Shown here piece after piece: positions 1 through 5,074 of a stretch of DNA of 5,074 bases. A program made the position numbers and the translations under genes. This DNA is from Nitriliruptorales bacterium (GTDB lineage Bacteria > Actinomycetota > Nitriliruptoria > Nitriliruptorales > Nitriliruptoraceae): positions 1-5,074 of the forward strand of contig JAURQY010000009.1 in the NCBI GenBank assembly GCA_030835875.1, in the 5' to 3' direction. Numbering within the stretch: the stretch's first letter is position 1; every line of letters begins with the position of its first letter. The notes under the pieces are model-generated. The model had not been told where the DNA came from and did not search any database. It saw only the letters and a list, made by a program, of their open reading frames with translations.

Positions 1-733
1 CATTCGCTCCCGCCCACGCCTGTGTGCCGGCAGCGAAGTCGCCACCGAAGTCACCGGGCGGCCCGACCGCGATGATCTTGGAGATCGCGCCATTGGTCTC
101 GACGCACCAGTCCATGCCACTCATGGCCTGGATGCAGTAGGAGGCGCCGGACTCCAGGATCAGGTCGCCGTCATCGACGGGGAACTGCCATCCCGACCAC
201 CAGGAGGCAGGTGCGCCGATGACGTTGTCGGCCTCCATGTCGGGCAGGATCGCCTGGGTCTGCGGGGTGCCGAGCGTCTGGGCGAGCGCGAGGATGTTCG
301 GCTCGATCGCGCGGTACTCCTGGCTGTGCACGGCCGGGTCGTACTTGTTGTCGCGGGTGTTCTGGGAGATGTTGATGTCGAAGCCGCCAATGCCGCCAGC
401 CTCGTTCACCGCCTTCCAGAAGTCCGTCTGACCGGTGGTGACCTCGACCGCGAGCGGCGCGAACGGCCCCTCGGTGAGGTCGGAGAGGATGCCCAAGTAG
501 ATGCAGCCGTTGCCGGGCGTCGATACGCCGTCAGCGGGCTGCTCACAGGGCTCCTCGGTGACGCCGACGTCGAAGATCGGCGTGTCGTCCGCCGGCTCCT
601 CCGCCGGGGTCTCGGCCGGGGCCGGCGCTGCCGGCTCCTCGGTGCTGCTGTCGTCGGAGCCGCACGCGGCGGCGAGGATGGCGACGGCACCGAGCACGGC
701 TGCGGTACGGCGCCAGCGGTTCGTTGAACGCAT
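1..733 (-). CDS. Liv-type ABC transporter substrate-binding lipoprotein (3' end beyond window)
   Basis: This is the extracytoplasmic receptor of the importer, expected to capture the ligand and deliver it to the LivH/LivM permeases. The first 244 codons are visible and the gene continues past base 1. Residues 1-23 form a signal peptide: basic start (R2, R6, R8, R9), then a hydrophobic core ending AILAAAC, with C24 as the lipidation cysteine. Residues 25-55 are an acidic Ser/Pro/Ala/Glu linker. From about residue 77 the pattern fits a type-1 periplasmic-binding fold (Peripla_BP_6, LivK-like): YLGILSDLTEGP at the first strand, then an NEAGGIGGFDI segment at 110-120, followed by DNKYDP. Cysteines C63, C77, C200 and C210 could form two disulfides. 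The ATG at 733 is chosen because GGAGGA lies 8 nt upstream and the signal peptide starts there. The family call is firm; the ligand cannot be read from sequence. A Tat signal is unlikely because only a weak RR motif is present. Confidence 0.9.
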   Translation of the reverse strand, partial: MRSTNRWRRTAAVLGAVAILAAACGSDDSSTEEPAAPAPAETPAEEPADDTPIFDVGVTEEPCEQPADGVSTPGNGCIYLGILSDLTEGPFAPLAVEVTTGQTDFWKAVNEAGGIGGFDINISQNTRDNKYDPAVHSQEYRAIEPNILALAQTLGTPQTQAILPDMEADNVIGAPASWWSGWQFPVDDGDLILESGASYCIQAMSGMDWCVETNGAISKIIAVGPPGDFGGDFAAGTQAWAGAN

Positions 734-741
734 CAGGTGGA

Positions 742-747
742 TCCTCC
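742..747 (-). promoter_or_regulatory. Shine-Dalgarno of the substrate-binding protein gene
   Basis: GGAGGA on the minus strand lies 8 nt before the ATG at 733. It fixes the start of the lipoprotein gene and is a strong match to the anti-SD, consistent with a highly translated receptor. Confidence 0.8.
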
Positions 748-763
748 GGATCGACTCTCCCGA

Positions 764-784
764 CCGTCCGGCGACACCGGACGG
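764..784 (-). repeat. Perfect 8-bp stem hairpin ahead of the binding-protein gene
   Basis: CCGTCCGG and CCGGACGG are perfect reverse complements separated by 5 nt. In the minus-strand transcript the hairpin ends 16 nt before the GGAGGA site. No T-run follows on either strand, so it does not look like an intrinsic terminator. A role as an intercistronic mRNA-stabilising or processing hairpin upstream of the receptor message is plausible but inferred. Confidence 0.5.
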
Positions 785-802
785 CGACGGTCTTGCACGA
801 CC

Positions 803-808
803 ATGGTA
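803..808 (-). promoter_or_regulatory. Possible -10 element (TACCAT)
   Basis: TACCAT on the minus strand fits the actinobacterial -10 pattern TAnnnT. It lies about 70 nt upstream of the receptor ATG. No good -35 hexamer is seen 16-18 nt further upstream, where the CCCGTGCACGGG palindrome sits instead. In this GC-rich gap it is the most -10-like hexamer I found, but the match is to a loose pattern. Confidence 0.2.
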
Positions 809-821
809 GTTGGCCTCCGCG

Positions 822-833
822 CCCGTGCACGGG
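822..833. repeat. Perfect 12-bp palindrome in the livM-livK gap
   Basis: CCCGTGCACGGG reads identically on both strands with no spacer. A spacerless palindrome suits a dimeric DNA-binding protein better than an RNA hairpin, since it leaves no loop. Its position just upstream of the -10-like hexamer would suit an operator. No copy was noticed elsewhere in the window, and no regulator gene is present to pair it with. Confidence 0.35.
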
Positions 834-848
834 TGGCCGCATGGCCAC
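833..848 (-). repeat. Perfect 6-bp stem with 4-nt loop downstream of livM
   Basis: GTGGCC and GGCCAC flank a 4-nt loop. The element abuts the 12-bp palindrome, sharing base 833, and lies about 20 nt after the LivM stop codon. No T-tract follows, so a standard intrinsic terminator is unlikely. It may protect the 3' end of the upstream message or weaken read-through into the receptor gene. Confidence 0.4.
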
Positions 849-869
849 GCCGCGGTCCGTCCGAGCGGC

Positions 870-2015
870 TCAGTACGAGAACGGCCAGGCCTTGAAGTAG
901 TTCCGGACCCGGATCCAGACGCCGAACAGGCCCCGTGGCTCCACGACCAGGAACAGCACGATCATGACGCCGAACAGGAGCCGCTGGAGCTGGAAGACGT
1001 TGAGGAGTCCCCCACCGCCGACCGCGGTCGACACGAACCAGCCCGGGAGCGACCCGGCGAACGTCTCGATGAAGCGAGGCATGAGGACGACGAACGCGGC
1101 GCCGATGATCGGTCCGGAGATGGTCGCCGCTCCGCCGATGAGGACCACGGCGAGGAAGTCGATCGAGAGCAGGAGGTTCCAGCGCTCCGGCGTGACGAAG
1201 CCGAACACGATCGTGAGGAGCGCCCCGCCGATCCCTGCGTAGAACGACGACAGGGTGAAGGCGAGCCGCTTCGTGCGCAGCAGCGGCACCCCCATCACCT
1301 CGGCGGCGATGTCGCGATCACGGACCGCCGAGAACGCGCGCCCCTGGCGCGTCCGGGCGACGTTGCGGGCGACGACCGCGAGGACCACGAGGAGCAGCAG
1401 CGCGAACAGGTAGAAGACGCCGATGGCCGGGACCTCGGTCCCGAGGATGGTGCGCTCCTCGTAGAGGGCGAAGCCGAGGACCACCGGGTCGGCGGGCTTG
1501 CGACCGAGACCCGACCCGCCGGTCAGCCAGCGCGCCTCCTTGAAGACGTGCTCGCCGACGAACAGCAGTCCGAGCGTCAGGATCGCGAGGTAGAGCCCAC
1601 GGACCCTCGCGGCGATCGGCGCGAACAGCCAGCCGACGAAGGCGGGGACGAGGCCGGCGAGCGGCAGCCAGATCAGCAGGTCGAGCTCGAAGCCCCTGAT
1701 GTCCCCCTGGGGGCTTCCTCCGAGCAACGCCGCCGTATACGCCCCGATACCCATGAACACGGCATGGCCGAGCGAGATCTGGCCTGCGTAGCCCGAGACG
1801 AGGTTCAGCCCGATCCCGCTGATGGCGTATACCGCGACGAGCGTAGCCAGGCCGAGCAGGTCGCGCCCGAGGAACCACGGCAGGGACAGCGCGAGCGCCA
1901 GGAGGACCAGCGTCGACCATCGCTTCGCGGGCGTGTTCCAGATCGCCTGGTCCGCGGCGTAGTCCGAGTACAGCTCGGGGCGGCCACGGCGCAGCGTGCG
2001 GGGGGTGCGGCTCAT
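870..2015 (-). CDS. livM: LivM-type ABC importer permease
   Basis: This is one of two inner-membrane permeases of a branched-chain-amino-acid-type (HAAT) importer, pairing with LivH to form the channel. The protein has 381 residues. A hydrophilic N-terminus (about 1-32) precedes roughly eight to nine hydrophobic segments near 34-50, 53-72, 82-98, 113-135, 140-155, 195-217, 249-270, 285-310 and 343-360. LivM hallmarks are SGYAGQISLGHAVFMGIGAY (74-93), the cytoplasmic EAA-like loop starting RDRDIAAEVMGVPLLRTKR (232-250) that should contact the ATPase, and VVEPRGLFG (357-365) near the end. The frame stays open 106 codons further upstream inside livH, but the ATG at 2015 is preferred: GGAGGT lies 9 nt before it and it overlaps the livH stop as ATGA. 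The substrate need not be an amino acid, given the acyl-CoA ligase in the operon. Confidence 0.93.
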   Translation of the reverse strand: MSRTPRTLRRGRPELYSDYAADQAIWNTPAKRWSTLVLLALALSLPWFLGRDLLGLATLVAVYAISGIGLNLVSGYAGQISLGHAVFMGIGAYTAALLGGSPQGDIRGFELDLLIWLPLAGLVPAFVGWLFAPIAARVRGLYLAILTLGLLFVGEHVFKEARWLTGGSGLGRKPADPVVLGFALYEERTILGTEVPAIGVFYLFALLLLVVLAVVARNVARTRQGRAFSAVRDRDIAAEVMGVPLLRTKRLAFTLSSFYAGIGGALLTIVFGFVTPERWNLLLSIDFLAVVLIGGAATISGPIIGAAFVVLMPRFIETFAGSLPGWFVSTAVGGGGLLNVFQLQRLLFGVMIVLFLVVEPRGLFGVWIRVRNYFKAWPFSY

Positions 2016-2908
2016 ACGCGCTGGACCTCCGGCGTGCCGAACAGCCCGTAGGGCCGCACCATGAGGCTGACGATGAGGATCAGGTACGGGACGATGATGT
2101 CGAAGTTCGCCCCGAGCCAGGGCGCGTACTCCGGCTGGTAGGACCGGGTCAGCGACTCGGCGATGCCGATCACGAGCCCGGCGATGACCGCTCCCTGGAT
2201 CGAGTCGATCCCGCCGAGGATGATGACCGGGAGCGCCTTGAGCGCGACGAGCGCGGTCGTCGCCTCGATGCCTCCCGCGCCGGTCCCGATCAGCATCCCG
2301 GCGAGCGCTGCGAGCGCCGCCGAGAGCGCCCACGCGAGCGAGAACATCCGACCGACGTTCACGCCCTGCGCGAGCGCGGTCTCCTGGTCGAGCGACGTGG
2401 CGCGCATCGCGAGGCCGATGCGCGAGCGCTTCAGCAGGATGCCGACGGCAGCGATCGCACCGAGCGACAGGACCGTCTTCGCGATGTCGACCTGGAAGAC
2501 CTGCACGCCCCCGATCGACACGGCGTCGAGACCCCAGGGGTCACCCACCGTCAGGATGTCGGGGCCGATGAGCCGGTTCGCGACGATGGTGAGCACGATG
2601 AACGCACCGACCGTCACCATCGCGGCGGAGAACACGGGCTGCCCGACGAGGGGACGCATCGCGATGCGCTCCGTGATCGCACCGACCGCGGCCATCGCGA
2701 CCATCGCGGCCAGCACCCCGACAGGGAACGGCAGGCCGACGGTGATGACGAACAGCGCCGTGAAGTAGGCGCCGAGGATCATCAGCGCCGGCTGCGCGAA
2801 GTTGACGACCTCGGTCGCGCGGTAGATGACGACGAAGCTGACGGCGAGCAGCGCGTACGTGCTGCCGATGCCGAGCCCGCGCGCGAGCGACGGGAGCAGG
2901 ACCTCCAT
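2012..2908 (-). CDS. livH: LivH-type ABC importer permease
   Basis: This is the second inner-membrane permease of the HAAT-type importer. At 298 residues it matches the usual LivH length of about 290-310. The N-terminus has the family pattern: GLGIGSTYALLAVSFVVIYRATEVVNFAQ, spanning residues 11-39. Hydrophobic segments lie near 5-28, 42-57, 61-78, 93-112, 141-160, 189-208, 222-250 and 270-285. The EAA-like cytoplasmic loop is DQETALAQGVNVGRMFSLAW (174-193). A conserved block follows, KALPVIILGGIDSIQGAVIAG (224-244), and the C-terminus carries MVRPYGLFG (283-291). The ATG at 2908 follows the acyl-CoA synthetase stop after 1 nt and has GGAGGA 5 nt upstream. It overlaps livM by 4 nt. Expression is probably coupled to both neighbours. 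The permease call is secure; the substrate is not determined. Confidence 0.94.
   Translation of the reverse strand: MEVLLPSLARGLGIGSTYALLAVSFVVIYRATEVVNFAQPALMILGAYFTALFVITVGLPFPVGVLAAMVAMAAVGAITERIAMRPLVGQPVFSAAMVTVGAFIVLTIVANRLIGPDILTVGDPWGLDAVSIGGVQVFQVDIAKTVLSLGAIAAVGILLKRSRIGLAMRATSLDQETALAQGVNVGRMFSLAWALSAALAALAGMLIGTGAGGIEATTALVALKALPVIILGGIDSIQGAVIAGLVIGIAESLTRSYQPEYAPWLGANFDIIVPYLILIVSLMVRPYGLFGTPEVQRV
2025..2030 (-). promoter_or_regulatory. Shine-Dalgarno of livM
   Basis: GGAGGT on the minus strand, 9 nt before the ATG at 2015, lies inside the last codons of livH. It decides the livM start against the longer in-frame alternative beginning at 2333. Confidence 0.8.
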
Positions 2909-2909
2909 G

Positions 2910-4859
2910 TCAGTCCTCCTGCTCGTGGCTCGGGACGAAGTCGCGGCTCGGGTGCACGTCGACGAGGTCCCCGCCCGCGTGCTCGGTGCGGTTGCCGTAC
3001 ATGTCGGTGATGAGGTGCCCGAACATGTCGTTGAGCGAGCTCCGCTTGACCTTCTGGGTCGCCGTGAGCTCCCCGTCCTCGTGGTCGAGCTCCTTGGGGA
3101 TCATGCGGAACTTCCGCATCTGCTCGACGCGGGCGAAGCGCTCGTTCGTGTTCGCGACGACGCCCTGGACGAGCTTCAGGACCTCGGGCTTCTCGGTGAG
3201 GTCCCGGTAGGTCGTGTAGGGCAGCTGGCGACGCTGGGCCCAGTCCGCGACCGTGTCCATCTCGATGCCGATGAGCACGGTGAGGTAGGCCTGCCGGTCC
3301 CCGATGACCATCGCTTCCTTCACGAACGGCGACGTCTTCAGGTGGTTCTCGATCTCCGACGGCGAGATGTTCTTCCCGCCCGCCGTGATGATGATGTCCT
3401 TGATGCGGTCGACGATGCGCACGTGCGTGCCGTCGACCCACTCGCCGACGTCGCCGGTGTGCAGCCACCCGTCGGCGGCGAGCGTCTCCGCGGTCTGCTC
3501 GGGCTTGTTCCAGTAGCCGACGAACACGCCCGGATGACGGGTCAGGATCTCACCCGACGTCTCGTCGATGCGCAGCTCCGTGCCCGGCTGCGGCTCGCCG
3601 ACCGTGCCGAGCTTCACGCGCCCACGGCGGTTCACCGTCGCGACGGCCGCGTTCTCCGTCATCCCGTAGATCTCGTGGATGGGGACGCCGATACCGAAGA
3701 AGAACTGGAGGATCTCCGGCGCGATCGGCGCGGCGCCGGACCCGGCGGCGCGGACCTTGCGCATGCCGATGCGGTCGCGCAGCGCCCGGTACAGGAACGG
3801 GTAGCCGACCGCGTAGAGCAGGCGCGTGAGCAGCGTGTGGTTCCCGTCGTTCGCGACGCGCTGGGCACCGATGAACGCGGCGACCTTCATCCAGAGGCCG
3901 AAGTTGAGCTTCTTGATCCGTGACGCCGAGTACATCTTGATCTGGATGCCGGCGGCGATCTTCTCCCAGATGCGCGGCACCGCGAAGAACAGCGTCGGCT
4001 GGACCTCCTTGAGGTTCGCCTGCACCGTCTCGATCGACTCGGCGAAGTGCACGGTGACGCCGGCACCCGCGTTGTTCCACACGGTGGCCGCCCGCTCCGC
4101 GACGTGGCAGAGCGGCAGGTACGAGAGCGTGACGTCGTCCTGCGACGCCGATGGGTCGAACAGGCCGCCTGAGAACACGAGGATGTCGATACCGAAGCTC
4201 ACGTTGCGGTTCGTGAGCATCGCGCCCTTCGGCGGACCGGTCGTCCCCGACGTGTAGATGAGGGTGACGACGTCGTCCTCCTCGGCATCCTGCGCCATGC
4301 GCGCGAGCAGGTCCGGGTCACTCCCCCGGTGCACACGCCCACGCTCGAGCAGGTCCTCGAACGGAATCAGCTTCGGGTGGTCGTAGTCGCGCACGCCCCG
4401 CGGCTCGAGGTACACGATCCACTCGAGGTCGGGGCACTCGTCGACGACGGCCAGCGCCTTGTCGACCTGCTCCTGGTCCTCGGCGACGAGGATGCGCGAA
4501 CCCGAGTCCTGCAGCAGATAGGCGACCTCGGGCGCAGGGTTCGTCGGGTAGAGCCCCATCGTGATCGCGCGCAGCGCGGTGATGCCGACGTCGGCGTACA
4601 GCCACTCCGGACGGTTCTCCGCGTGGATCCCGACACGGTCCCCGGGACGGATGCCGAGCGCGTACAGGCCGTGGGCGACGAGCTCGACCTTGTCCCAGTA
4701 GTCGGCCCAGGTGATGTCCTGCCAGATGCCGAAGCGCTTCTCGCGCATGCAGACGCGGTACGGGTCCTGCTCGGCGAAGCGGCGGATGCGCGTCGCGAGC
4801 GTGAGGACCTCGCCGCCCTGTTCCTCCGTCATGCTCGCCGCGGTCATGGTCTGGCTCAT
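2910..4859 (-). CDS. AMP-forming long-chain acyl-CoA synthetase (FadD15-like)
   Basis: The enzyme should activate a carboxylic acid with ATP to an acyl-adenylate and transfer it to CoA in the cytoplasm or at the membrane face. It has 649 residues and every core motif of the ANL superfamily: the A3 P-loop YTSGTTGPPKG (202-212), YLPLCHVAER (247-256), AAGSGAAPIAPE (371-382), YGMTE (398-402), GWLHTGD with D470, the hinge region DRIKD (484-488), GGKNISPSEIE (494-504) and the A10 lysine in TATQKVKR (K603 likely). All look intact, so an active enzyme is expected. The length and motif style fit the FadD15/bubblegum-like long-chain group rather than short-chain Acs, but chain length or an aromatic preference cannot be read reliably. 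About 44 polar residues follow the A10 motif. The start at 4859 has GGAGGT 6 nt upstream and overlaps the ATPase stop as ATGA. Its place between livG and livH implies that its substrate is what the importer brings in. Confidence 0.93.
   Translation of the reverse strand: MSQTMTAASMTEEQGGEVLTLATRIRRFAEQDPYRVCMREKRFGIWQDITWADYWDKVELVAHGLYALGIRPGDRVGIHAENRPEWLYADVGITALRAITMGLYPTNPAPEVAYLLQDSGSRILVAEDQEQVDKALAVVDECPDLEWIVYLEPRGVRDYDHPKLIPFEDLLERGRVHRGSDPDLLARMAQDAEEDDVVTLIYTSGTTGPPKGAMLTNRNVSFGIDILVFSGGLFDPSASQDDVTLSYLPLCHVAERAATVWNNAGAGVTVHFAESIETVQANLKEVQPTLFFAVPRIWEKIAAGIQIKMYSASRIKKLNFGLWMKVAAFIGAQRVANDGNHTLLTRLLYAVGYPFLYRALRDRIGMRKVRAAGSGAAPIAPEILQFFFGIGVPIHEIYGMTENAAVATVNRRGRVKLGTVGEPQPGTELRIDETSGEILTRHPGVFVGYWNKPEQTAETLAADGWLHTGDVGEWVDGTHVRIVDRIKDIIITAGGKNISPSEIENHLKTSPFVKEAMVIGDRQAYLTVLIGIEMDTVADWAQRRQLPYTTYRDLTEKPEVLKLVQGVVANTNERFARVEQMRKFRMIPKELDHEDGELTATQKVKRSSLNDMFGHLITDMYGNRTEHAGGDLVDVHPSRDFVPSHEQED
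2914..2919 (-). promoter_or_regulatory. Shine-Dalgarno of livH
   Basis: GGAGGA on the minus strand, 5 nt before the ATG at 2908, is embedded in the last codons of the acyl-CoA synthetase gene, so ribosomes ending that gene can reinitiate directly. Confidence 0.75.
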
Positions 4860-5074
4860 GCGGGCACCTCCGGCTCCCCGAGGTAGGCCTGGATGACGGC
4901 CGTGTCGGACTGGACCTCCTTCGGCGAGCCGAGCGCGATCCGGCGACCGAAGTCCATGACCATCACACGATCGGCGAGGTCCATGACGAGCCCCATGTCG
5001 TGCTCGACGAGGATCATGGACGTGTCGAGCTCCGAGCGGATGTCGAGGATGAACCGGGCCATGTCCTCGGTCTC
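4856..5074 (-). CDS. livG: LivG-type ABC transporter ATPase, C-terminal fragment (5' end beyond window)
   Basis: This is the end of a cytoplasmic ATPase that energises the LivH/LivM permease pair. Only the last 72 codons are visible, so the Walker A, signature and Walker B motifs lie outside the window. The fragment begins just after where the D-loop should be. It contains the H-loop (switch) histidine in ILVEHDMGLVMDLADRV (H25 of the fragment) and the usual post-H-loop strand MVMDFGRRIALGSP. It ends with VIQAYLGE, typical of the BCAA_ATP_C tail. The EHDM...VM...DR pattern and AYLGE end fit LivG better than LivF, which normally has EQN at the H-loop. The gene is cut by the window, not truncated. 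Its TGA overlaps the acyl-CoA synthetase ATG by 4 nt. Confidence 0.9.
   Translation of the reverse strand, partial: ETEDMARFILDIRSELDTSMILVEHDMGLVMDLADRVMVMDFGRRIALGSPKEVQSDTAVIQAYLGEPEVPA
4866..4871 (-). promoter_or_regulatory. Shine-Dalgarno of the acyl-CoA synthetase gene
   Basis: GGAGGT on the minus strand, 6 nt before the ATG at 4859, lies within the last codons of the ATPase gene. It supports that start over the in-frame ATGs at codons 5 and 10. Confidence 0.8.

Larger units (their letters stand above)
733..804 (-). other. Possible 23-codon leader ORF overlapping the binding-protein start
   Basis: An ATG at 804-802 opens a 23-residue frame that ends in TGA at 735-733, overlapping the receptor gene's ATG as TGATG. 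A GGAGG site at 814-818 sits 9 nt upstream, a good spacing. The peptide is Arg-rich near its start (QDRRRP) with three Val and no Leu or Ile, so it does not resemble a classical branched-chain attenuation leader. A perfect hairpin (764-784) falls inside the frame. It could couple translation into the receptor gene, but a frame this short can arise by chance in GC-rich DNA. If the -10-like hexamer at 803-808 is a real promoter, the transcript would start inside this frame and exclude its ATG. Confidence 0.25.

Noticed and set aside
733..804. Classical branched-chain amino acid attenuation leader
   Set aside because: The short frame has no Leu or Ile codons and only three Val, and no alternative terminator hairpin with a T-tract is present.
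764..848. Intrinsic terminators after livM
   Set aside because: The stems are GC-rich and perfect, but no T-run follows on the minus strand, so I list them only as inverted repeats.
810..2051. A 413-codon plus-strand open frame opposite livM, rich in Asp, Glu, Arg and His
   Set aside because: It is the mirror image of a hydrophobic membrane-protein gene: codons with T in the middle become codons with A on the other strand, giving a charged low-complexity product. It has no domain pattern, and the minus-strand frame is a clear LivM.
2016..2333. A 106-codon N-terminal extension of LivM (start at 2333)
   Set aside because: It would lie wholly within livH, reads as Arg/Gly/Ala-rich out-of-frame sequence, and the ATG at 2015 has a strong SD and the ATGA overlap.
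2160..2460. Recurring GCGAGCG-like words within livH
   Set aside because: They come from repeated GCG/GCC and CTC codons for Ala and Leu in membrane helices, with irregular spacing and no array structure.
2826..3923. A 365-codon plus-strand open frame opposite the acyl-CoA synthetase and livH start
   Set aside because: It is an antisense shadow produced by GC-biased third positions. It crosses the boundary of two well-supported minus-strand genes and resembles no family.

Overview
The window is one compact, high-GC operon segment. Every credible gene lies on the minus strand, so transcription runs from high to low coordinates. The strong G/C third-position bias, the near-perfect GGAGG Shine-Dalgarno sites and the lipoprotein signal followed by an acidic, Pro/Ala-rich linker suggest a high-GC actinobacterium (Actinomycetota). 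That is inference from composition and style; no marker gene is present to prove it.

Layout in transcription order: (1) 5074-4856, the last 72 codons of a LivG-type ABC ATPase, cut by the window edge. (2) 4859-2910, a complete 649-residue AMP-forming long-chain acyl-CoA synthetase (FadD15-like) with all core motifs intact. (3) 2908-2012, a LivH-type permease. (4) 2015-870, a LivM-type permease. (5) A 136-bp gap (734-869) holding three perfect inverted repeats, a possible short leader ORF and a -10-like hexamer. (6) 733-1, the first 244 codons of a LivK-type lipoprotein substrate-binding protein, cut by the other edge. Junctions 1/2 and 3/4 overlap as ATGA and junction 2/3 has a 1-nt gap, so genes 1-4 look translationally coupled.

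Together the genes encode most of a branched-chain-amino-acid-type (HAAT family) ABC importer: receptor, two permeases and one ATPase, with the LivF partner not in view. An acyl-CoA ligase is wedged between the ATPase and the permeases. The simplest reading is that the importer takes up a carboxylic acid (fatty, aromatic or similar) which the ligase then traps as a CoA thioester, rather than leucine, isoleucine or valine. This is inference from gene order. The layout is a variant of known Liv-type operons and I see no unmistakably new system. The least explained DNA is the structured gap before the binding-protein gene. No RNA genes, mobile elements, CRISPR arrays or intrinsic terminators were found, and no stretch over 300 bases lacks a gene.
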